A stretch of DNA of 64,000 bases from Acanthamoeba castellanii str. Neff (Eukaryota; Discosea; Longamoebia; Acanthamoebidae): assembly GCF_000313135.1 (NCBI RefSeq), contig NW_004457532.1, positions 591,691 through 655,690 of the forward strand, given 5' to 3'. The position numbers and the translations under genes are program-made. Of the stretch, positions 56,215-64,000 are shown piece after piece (within the stretch, counting starts at the first letter, position 1; the number at the start of each line of letters is the position of its first letter). The notes below the pieces were generated by a model. The model saw nothing but the letters and a program-made list of their open reading frames with translations. It was not told the origin of the DNA and made no database searches.

Positions 56215-57850
56215 TTAGAATTGGGCAGCCAGGTTGGCCAAGTGGCGCTTCATCTCGTCGGGTCCGCACTTGACCGGTTCGCCGTGCGCCATCACCAGCA
56301 GCCCGATGTCGTCTCGCCGACCGAGCGTCTCCAAGAATCGCTTTGTCTGCGCCTTGTCCCGCACAAAGAAGTACCTGCACACCGCACGCACCGCACACGC
56401 TTCAGATTTGATGACCGTGTGCGGTGGTACGTGTGCGGTGGTGCGTGTGCGGTGGAAAAGTCAAGTCATGTTGATAAGTGTGTCGAGGTACCGCGGCATC
56501 CAGGGAACGACGGGGTTGTTGCCCCCGGTGACGATGCCCAGAATTCGCACGTTGAAAGGACCCTCGGCGACGTTGGCGACGAGATCGCAGAACACCAGCG
56601 CTTTCTTGTCGCTTTCTGTGGCCATCTCTTTCGTCGCGTCCTTCTCTTCTTTCAAAGGCAGCTCGTACACCAATTCTGATGAAGCACACGACTGAATGAG
56701 AAGACAGCACCATCGCACACGCACACGCACACGCACACGCACACGCACACGCACACGCACACGCACACGCACACGCACACGCACACGCACACGCACCAAC
56801 TACACGACACGCATGAGGTACCAGGAATGTAAAGACCAGCGCCAGGCGTGTAGCATTTGAGCCCCTGCGAGGCGTAATCGTGGCCAAACACGTCCTCGAC
56901 GACCGCGTCCACCGGCACCACCTTCGACACCTGCTTGCGGATGCTCTTGGGGCTGCCCGACCCACCCCACGCCCCACACCCCCCACGTACAGACCCAGAT
57001 CAGTTTCGTACAATTCAAGTCAGCCAGTTCGTCTGGTCAGACTGCGTTGGAGACGGACCAGATGACCTGCGCATCGGGGTAGCGCTGCTTGTAGACGGCG
57101 GCGTCCAGGCGATGGAACGGCGAGGGCACGAGAATGTACTTGACACGCCCCAGGTTGTCGAGCTCTTGCATCCCCTGTTCGTCCCAGGAACCAGTCACCA
57201 CAGTGCACACGACACACGACACGACACACACGACACACACGACACACACATACACACACACACACACGACACGCACCTCGTCGCTGAGTGCGATGACGCT
57301 GTGGAGCAGGAGCTCCTCGCGGCTCTCTTCCTTGGGCTCGACCGGTGTGGAGCTGGCAGCTGAGATGGGGGCGACAGCCGGTGGCTCGGTGCTGTCGTCT
57401 TGAGTTGCGTCGGAGCGAGGAAGGCGATAGACGACCATGTTCCTCATCACCGCGTCGGACTTGGGCTCCACTCGACCGGTCACCTGTGCTCAGACCAGTG
57501 CCGCAGAGACGCGCTTGCGGTTGGCAAGTGGGTTGGCGCACACACGGCACGACACACACGGCACACGGCACACGTTGCAAGTACCTGCCAGAGGTTGCCG
57601 GCGAGGGGAACCAAGGGTCCGTGAGGCACGACGTGCTTCTCCCACACTTGGGGCTGTTGGGATGAGAAAAAAAAAGAAAAGAGATTAGAGGTTAAATCTT
57701 GCGATCTGGAGATTTTACACGAATTTGAGATTAGCGAGCGTGTACGGGTTGGGCGAAGAGGAGGCGGTAGGAGGTCCACCCGAGGCCGCCCACACCCACG
57801 AGCGCGGAGAGCGCCAGGCCCCGCCCCAGCGGCGTCTTCGGCACAAACAT
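56215..57850 (-). CDS. DUF4336-like protein with N-terminal hydrophobic anchor
   Basis: Start MFVPKTPLGRGLALSALVGV at 57850, TAA 56215-56217, about six exons and near 290 residues. The Gly/Ala/Leu-rich N-terminus is a membrane anchor or organelle-targeting segment. The rest resembles the DUF4336 family, a metallo-beta-lactamase-like fold: GNLWQVTGRV, MRNMVVYRLPRSD, LLLHSVIALSDE, LDNLGRVKYILVPSPFHRLD, VYKQRYPDAQVIWSVSNA. The C-terminus (VRILGIVTGGNNPVVPWMPR, DEMKRHLANLAAQF) is intact. A truncated duplicate lies at 51331-52059. Activity of the family is unknown. Confidence 0.78.
56714..56796. repeat. ACGCAC microsatellite in intron
   Basis: About 83 bp of ACGCAC units in an intron of the DUF4336-like gene, longer than the same array in the duplicate at 51818-51870. 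Confidence 0.88.
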
Positions 57851-58049
57851 CTCGAGATGGAAGTATTTAATTATTTATTTTGTTGTTTTTTTATTGTTTT
57901 ATTTTTGTGGGTACTATTTCGGTTCCAGTCCATTTTTGTTGAAACGAATAACAAAAAGGGAAAAATCCTATTTATTTTATTATATAATTATATGGTCCCT
58001 GGCACCTAGTAGCCCGAAACACACAAACGGCCATCAACAAGAAGGAGGC
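57851..58049. promoter_or_regulatory. divergent AT-rich promoter region
   Basis: 199 bp between start codons of the DUF4336-like gene and the RhoGEF gene. Strongly AT-rich (57865-58005) against GC-rich genes on both sides. A TATATAATTATATGG-like stretch near 57978-57992 is a possible TATA element. Confidence 0.5.
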
Positions 58050-61000
58050 ATGCAAGGAGAGCTCTATCCACCACAGGGCGCGGTCACACTCGAGCAGGCA
58101 CTGGAGAGCGAAAGCGAAGAACGAAAGCGACGGAAGAAGAAGCCAAAGGGGAACGATGAAGATGACGGAAAGGTTGGAAAGAATGAAACAGAAGGAGGGG
58201 AGGTCTCGAAGGATAGTGCCTTGGATGGAGAAGATGAGGAGAAGAAGAAGAAGAGCGACGGCGATGGAAGTAGCGGCAAGAAGAAAAAGAAGAAGAAATC
58301 GGGCGGCGGGAGCAGCCTCGCTAACAGCAGGAAGAAGACGAAGAAGGGAAGCAAAAAGGTGAAGGAAGACGAAGATGGAGAAGACGGCGACGGTGAAAGT
58401 GGAAGCAGCAAGAAGAAGAAGAAAAAGAAAGAGAGTAAAGAGGAAAAAAAGAAAACCAGAAAGAACTTGAAGGCCCTCGCGGCCACCCTGCCCAACCCAC
58501 GCATCGCCTCTTCATCATCTGCCTCCTCTACATCTCCATCTCCATCGCCATCTTCCACTACTTCGCCATCTTCAAATGGCTACGCAGCCTCGAATGCCCA
58601 GTTCTCTGCGTCGTCTGGAAAAATCAGTCTGGCAGCGAAGTCGAAATCGAGTGATTCGGCATCGCGCCTTGCCGGCGCCCTGACCTGGAACGATCTGCCC
58701 GACACGCCCATCAAGAAGAAGAAGACCAAGTCGTCATCATCCAGCATCAACAAGAAGAAGCGACAAGATGCTGGCGGCGGCGGTTCGGACAGCGACGCGC
58801 TCATGGCGGCCGAGGACGATGTAGAGGAGTGGGAGCGGTCGGGCAGCGCCGACGTGGTCCTGTGCACCATCGGCCACTTCAAGCAGCTCAGCCTGTCCGA
58901 CGAGGGACGCCGCTTCGACCCCAAGGCCGGCCCTGTCGACGACGGCGGCGATAACCATGACGAAGTCGCTGATGCGGTCGATGGCAACGACGACGGCGAC
59001 GATAGCGACGTTGACGATGAACGGCTCAAGCTGCCGCTGCCGAAGGAGAATGACGAGAGTGGGTGCAGCAAGGACGAGCTCCGGCTGTCGCCGCGCGGTT
59101 GGGCAGACTTGTCGATTGCTGGTAGCGGCGGCGGTGGCGGTTCGGCTCCGACCACGTCGCGCACGGCCTCGCCCGATGCGAAGTGCGCGCAGCTGCACAA
59201 GCTGCGCTCGATGGAGCCCACGGTCGTGTGGCGCTCGCTCCAGAAGGCGGATCTGCTGGGCTTGGTGGCATCGCCCGGTGCGCCGCCGGCGGATGACGGT
59301 GGACGCTCCGAGCGCAAGAAGCGGACGGACATGCTGTGGCAAGAGCTGATCGACACCGAGATCAACTACGTCAAGAACCTCAACACGATCATCCAGGTGC
59401 CCAACAGCACGCAACACGCAACACGACCAACGACACACGCGATTGACTGACGTTAGGGTTTGTGTGGATGTGCAGGAGTTCGTGGTCCCGCTGACGACGC
59501 TGGCCAACGAGGGCAAGGGCGCGCTGTCGCCCGGCCAGGTCGACCTCATATTCAGCCGAGTGACGCCGCTCCACGCCATCCACGAGGCCCTGCTCGCCGA
59601 GTTCAGGCGAGGTGCGCGCCCTTGCCAACCACCTTCGAACTTGAGGTCGTTGCTGACGTCATGTGGTTTCGTCTGTGGATTTGAACGCAGCTGAGGCCGG
59701 CGGGTGCACGTTCTCCGATGCATTCCTCACATTCATGCCGTTCCTGAAGGTCTACTCGACCTACGTGAACAAGCACCCGTCGGCGATCGAGCTGCTCATT
59801 AAGCTGCAGCGATCCAGTTCCCGCTTCCGCAAGTTCCTTGACGAGTGTATGAACAAGACGGGCATGGACGTTGAGTCGTTCCTCATTCTCCCGATCCAGC
59901 GCCTGCCGCGCTACGAGCTCATTCTCAACGTACGCCACAACGTTGAGCGCCGCTGCATTCACTCCTTTCTTCCTTTAACACACACCACACACACACACCA
60001 CACACACACCACAATAGGACCTGGTGCGACAAACGATGATGTGTTCGGCTCCGGGCGAACACGCCAAGCTGAAGAAACTGCTGGCGTCCATCAAGTACGC
60101 TTGCTTCCCCGGTGCTCTTTTTTTTTCCTTCGTTAAGAGGAGCGTGGCGCGCTAACGAACGTGTGGGGGTGTCTACCTCAAAAAGGGAGATCAACACGGC
60201 GGTGGTGGAGAGCAGGAAGAGGGAGGAGAGCGCCGAGAGGATGTACCAAATCTACGCTAGCCTCGCGTTCCCGTCCAAGCAGAAGGAACTGGTACGTATG
60301 TCACATGTGGCCACATGAATTCAACATAGCGCCGACGCGTAAGACCTAACCTGTGATATTTCTATATGAACGCACAACATACGTATGTAGGACGTGTTCG
60401 ATGAGACGATCCGGGTGTTCGTGCGGGAGGGCATGCTCGACGTGTGCCTGCCGCCCGACAGCAACTTTGTGCCGCGCTGCTTCATTTTGTTCACCGACAT
60501 TCTGGTGCGCCAGCCGTCGAGCGATGCACCCGTGATGGATGCGTTGAATGGTGAAAAGCACCAGTGCGCTAACAACACCAGTGCTGTGGACGTATGTAAA
60601 ACAGATTTGCACGGTAAAGAAGGGGTCCACGATGAAGTTCGAGTACTTCTTCAAGCTGGCGAACATCACCACGCAGAGCACGGGGAAGGATCTCACCCTG
60701 CTCTTCGGTATGTTCCACCACCCGTCGTGATTACGCCCACGCACGCACGCACATGCAACGCATCCATCGCTGCTGACCCGGCTACACGTGTTGTGTGCTA
60801 CAGGCGACGATAACGTGTTTGCGCTGGCGGATCGCAAGAAGTCGGGTGGCGGCTCGCGAGGGTCGAGAGGTTCGCGCGGGGCCAAGGTGAACGGAGCGGC
60901 GGAGTCGGGCAACGACAATGTGCTCTACCTCCGAGCCTCTTCCGCCGAGGAGAAGGAGGCGTGGGTCAACGAGCTCGACCAGCTCTGCGCGCGAGCGCAA

Positions 61001-61283
61001 GGTATGTTGCGGTGCAACGCACGCATTAGAGAGGAGCAACACTCATCTTTGTATTCTCTTTTTTCTTTCCTTTGCAGTGGCGGAGACAAAGAAGGCGCGA
61101 CGATCGATCACCATGCCCAACCTCAAGGACATGCTGGAGGCCGAGATGGAGAAGGAACGGAAGGAAGAGGAAGAGGCGGCGACGAAGCAGAGCGCCACCG
61201 AGCGAAGAAAGTCGCGACGGCTCTCCCTCCGCTTCAACAGCTCCCTGCTCCAGAGCAGATCGAAGAGCTCGACCGGTAGCTGA
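58050..61283 (+). CDS. RhoGEF with DH and PH domains
   Basis: Dbl-family exchange factor that loads GTP on Rho/Rac GTPases. Start MQGELYPPQGAVTLEQALES at 58050; the open frame upstream is AT-rich leader. About 400 residues of Lys/Glu/Ser-rich disorder (KKKKKKKSGGG) precede the DH domain: MLWQELIDTEINYVKNLNTI (CR1), HEALLAEFRR, CMNKTGMDVESF then LILPIQRLPRYELIL (CR3). A PH domain follows (VREGMLDVCLPPDS, RCFILFTDILV, FEYFFKLANITT, NVLYLRASSAEEKEAWVNEL), and a basic tail ends in TGA 61281-61283. Splicing near 60552-60620, inside the PH domain, is ambiguous because the best donor and acceptor leave the frame off. Seven or more introns. Confidence 0.88.
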
Positions 61284-61320
61284 AGCCGGGAGTTTTGCAT
61301 TACGGTTGCACACGTCAGCT

Positions 61321-61347
61321 TTTTGGCGCGAAATTTTGGCGCCAAAA
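61321..61347. promoter_or_regulatory. two adjacent E2F-like sites
   Basis: TTTTGGCGCGAAA (61321-61333) is followed at once by TTTTGGCGCCAAAA (61334-61347). Both fit the E2F/DP consensus TTTSSCGC on both strands. They lie 110-136 bp upstream of the ATG of the long coiled-coil gene and 38 bp after the RhoGEF stop. Confidence 0.68.
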
Positions 61348-61456
61348 CAAGACCTTGCGTTTCCAGTTTTGATCACTGCCGCAAGTTTCATCATCTGGCA
61401 CGGCGTGGTGAGGAGGGCGCATCTGAATCTTTGTTGCGTCTTTTTCTTCCTTGATC

Positions 61457-64000
61457 ATGGAGATCGAGGATCAATCATCAACTGTGGCGGTCGCCGCATC
61501 GGCGGTTAGTCTCATTTTCAACACAGCTGCCTTGGAGCCTCCCTCGAGTCTCCCAGCTCAGGTTTGCGTTCAATGCTTGCCCTCACCGTCCTGAGACGTG
61601 CTAAATTTGACCTCACTTTTGCATTACAGATGGAAGAGCTCCACAAGCACGTCGATCTGCTTCAACAAGAGTTGGAGCAGGAGAGGGAGCTGGCTCTCAA
61701 ATACTACAGCCTGTGCTCGACACTCACCTTCGCCGTCGACGAGAAGAAGCTCGAGCTGGAGCTGGAGCAGAAGGCCCGGCTCGAAGCCCACGATACTCTC
61801 GTCGAGCAGAAGAAGCGACTCGAAGAGGATTTGGCCAAGGAGCGCGCCGCGAATGAGGCGACGATTAGCGATTTAGCGTCTCAGCTCGCGCAACTCGAGG
61901 CCGAGCACAAGGCGCAGCTGATCAACAATCCTGAGATCGCGAAATGGAGGGACGAATGCGCCATCGCGAAGAGAGAGCTGGAATTGGCGAAGCAGGACGC
62001 GCAGGATTTCGAGCTCGAAAGGAATCTCGCGCGCGAGGAGAGCGAGCGTTGGCGTGACGCGAACGAGATCCGCAAATTCGAGGTGGCCGAGAAGACCGTC
62101 CTCATCGAGTTTGCCTCCCGGGAACGCGCAGAGCTCGCGGCACAGGTGACCGCCCTCAGGGCCGTCATCGAGGAGAAGACCGAGCTGCACCTGGCACGTG
62201 AGAAGGAGCTCTCTACACAGCTGGCGGCCGTCGAGCAGCGCCTGGAGGAGGTCCGCAACCAACTAACGGCCGAGCGCGACGCCAGGGGCGAGGAACAGCG
62301 CCTCCACGCCGCCCTCAGGTACTAGAATTTCTCTTGTTCACTTCTCTTTCTTAACACCACATCATTTTGTGCTTACGCGTTGAGCTGTTCAGGTCCGAGT
62401 TCGACGTGCTGCAGGCGACTATCGCCGAACAGAAGGCCAGCGAGAATGGCCGGATGGCGCTGGTTGCCCAAGAAAAGGCGCAGCTGAACGCTCTGCTGGA
62501 GGAGATGCAGCAGGCGCTGATCGACCAGGAGAGCCAGCTGGCCGCCCGCCAGCAGGAGATCGAGAGCCGCGACAAGCAGGTCGCGCAGCTCACCGAACAG
62601 GTCAACGCGATAACGGCCAGTGAGGAGGATCGGCTCAGGGCGTGCGATCGCGCCCAGCATGCCATCGAAGAGGGCGAGCGAGCGAGGAAAGAGGCGGAAG
62701 ACCAGCTGCAGAGCGAGCGGAGCCGGTGGGTCGAGGAGCGGGCCAAGTTTGTGGAAGACGTGGACTCTCTCGTCGCCCAGAACGAGGAAGCGGTGAAGCG
62801 CGTGCTCGACGAGCTTGCTGTCATCAAGGAGAGGGAGAAGAGCCGGCTGGCAGCCGAGGAGGAAGCGATGGACGAAGAGATTCAGGAGATGGAGGCCATC
62901 ATCGAGGACGGCCGGCAAGCGCTGGCCGCGGTCCAGCTACAACTGGACGCGCGCGACGGCGAATGCGCGGAGCTGAGGGTAAAGATCGACGAGCTTACGC
63001 GAGAGAAGGAAGCGGCGCTGCTGAGCGAGAGGGAGAGGCACCAGTCCATCGAGCGTGAGCTCGACCAGGCCATGGCTGAGATCGCGCGCTTCGCCGACGA
63101 GCACAGCAAGAACGCCGAGGATCTCGCGGCCCTCCAGGCCGAGTTCGCCGAACACAAGACGGTCCACGAGCGGAGAGAGAGCGAGTGGCAGCAGGAGAGG
63201 GCGGAGCTGGCCAAATATCAGGAACTGAGCGAGGAGAAGGAGAGAGAGTGGCACGTGCTCAACAAGCAGGTGCAGAGCGAGCGGGCGCACCTGGAGGAGA
63301 AGCAAAAGGCGCTCGAAGAGCTGCAGCAGCAGGTGCTGGCGGCCGAGAATCGTCTAATGGCCGAGGCCAAGGAGAAAGCCCAGCTGGCCGAGGAGCTCAG
63401 GGAGGCCAGCAATCGCCTACGCGCCGCCGAGCAGAAGGTGGTTGATGACGAGACCGACAGCATGCGCAAGGCCGAGGAGATCGAAGCCGTGCGCCGTAAG
63501 CTCGACCAGGCCGAGGAGGTCCTGCGTCTCGCCCGCGAGGAGAACGCGGCCCTCAAGGCCGGCGTCGAGGAAGCCGAGCAGCTGCGAAAGGAACTGCAGG
63601 CCGGCCACGAGGAGCTCCAGCAGACCAAGCAGGAGTATCACGACCTTGAGGCCAAGCTGGCCGAAGAGAAGTCGGCATGGGCGGAAGCCATCGAGCGCGA
63701 GCGGAAGGAGCGCGAGGGCATGCGCACGGTTAACGACGAAGACGAGCGCCGCTTCCACGTGCTCAACAAGCAGTTCGAAGCCGAGCGAGAGACCTGGTGC
63801 GCCGTCGAGGAGGAGGTAAAGAGGCTGCGCCAGGAGGTGCTCGACCAGGACAACAGGCTCATGATCGCCGAGAAGCGTGCCCAGGAGCTCGCCGAGTCGC
63901 TTCACGAGCGCGAGAGGACCTTGGCCGAGATGCGATCGAGCACCGAGAGCGACGGGGATGAGGGCGCGCGCAAGCTGGAGGAGTGCAAGAAGAAGCTGGA
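61457..64000 (+). CDS. long coiled-coil protein (3' partial)
   Basis: Start MEIEDQSSTVAVAASAVSLI at 61457. A first intron runs from about 61562 (GTTTGCG) to the acceptor before MEELHKHVDLLQQELEQERE, and a second lies near 62320-62393. From there the frame is open to the window edge. Nearly all of it is heptad-patterned Glu/Leu/Ala/Arg/Lys helix, with self-similar blocks (EREWHVLNKQVQSERAHLEE and RRFHVLNKQFEAERETWCAV). This is typical of myosin-tail, golgin, centrosomal or SMC-like rods. No motor, ATPase or other globular domain is in view, so the class cannot be told. Two E2F-like sites upstream suggest cell-cycle expression. Confidence 0.83.

Larger units (their letters stand above)
47060..56980 (+). 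repeat. tandem segmental duplication, two units of about 5 kb
   Basis: Unit 1 runs from about 47060 (last intron/exons of the DIL gene) to about 52056 (inside an intron of the minus-strand DUF4336-like gene). Unit 2 runs from about 52125 to 56980. The junction 52056-52125 is CA-rich filler. The DIL-end and DUF4336-like segments are nearly identical between units, introns included. The helical-repeat gene in each unit occupies the same place but is much more divergent. Confidence 0.85.

Noticed and set aside
57894..58049. Upstream in-frame extension of the RhoGEF starting MFYFCGYYFG
   Set aside because: AT-rich composition and Phe/Tyr/Ile content are unlike the gene; ATG 58050 begins the GC-rich coding pattern.

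Overview
The window looks like nuclear DNA of a free-living amoeba of the Acanthamoeba type (Amoebozoa, Discosea). Coding sequence is GC-rich, nearly every gene is cut into many short exons by introns of about 50-110 nt with GTACG/GTGCG-type donors, genes are packed with 30-500 bp between them on both strands, and one intron has full U12-type (minor spliceosome) signals. No prokaryotic operon, transposon, CRISPR array or virus-like gene is visible. The species is inferred from gene style and content, not proven.

Left part (1-16.3 kb): the 3' part of a CRIB-containing Ste20/MST-like kinase; a very large gene fusing an intracellular SPRY domain to a complete alpha-2-macroglobulin (A2M) thioester protein with no signal peptide; and a frameshifted SAM-plus-divergent-kinase gene. 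Middle (16.5-47.6 kb): a helical-repeat gene of unknown family (minus), a tRNA-Phe(GAA), an acid ceramidase/NAAA-like amidase, TAF2, a small conserved-looking unknown, an F-box/JMJD6-like JmjC oxygenase, a mitochondrially targeted ankyrin protein, a Tyr/Asp-rich small ORF, an SMP-30/gluconolactonase-like secreted protein, a zinc-ribbon/PX protein, an unknown possible membrane-barrel protein, an adenylate-kinase-like P-loop protein, and a large NT-C2/coiled-coil/DIL protein.

Right part (47-64 kb): a roughly 5-kb tandem segmental duplication. The ancestral order was DIL gene 3' end, helical-repeat gene, DUF4336-like gene. Now a second copy follows, leaving a truncated DUF4336-like gene joined to a truncated DIL-gene 3' end between the two helical-repeat genes. 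The flanks of the two units are nearly identical, introns included, but the helical-repeat genes inside have diverged strongly, which suggests replacement or gene conversion. A RhoGEF (DH-PH) gene and a long coiled-coil gene preceded by two adjacent E2F-like sites close the window.

The strongest candidate for something undescribed is the SPRY-A2M fusion at 5768-14236. It combines a cytosolic substrate-recognition domain, a thioester motif, and a Lys/Glu/Met-rich insert at the position of the protease bait region. One exon bridges the two domains and one intron is of the AT-AC U12 type. Exon structures were read by eye from reading frames, splice signals and family conservation; no alignment or expression evidence was available.
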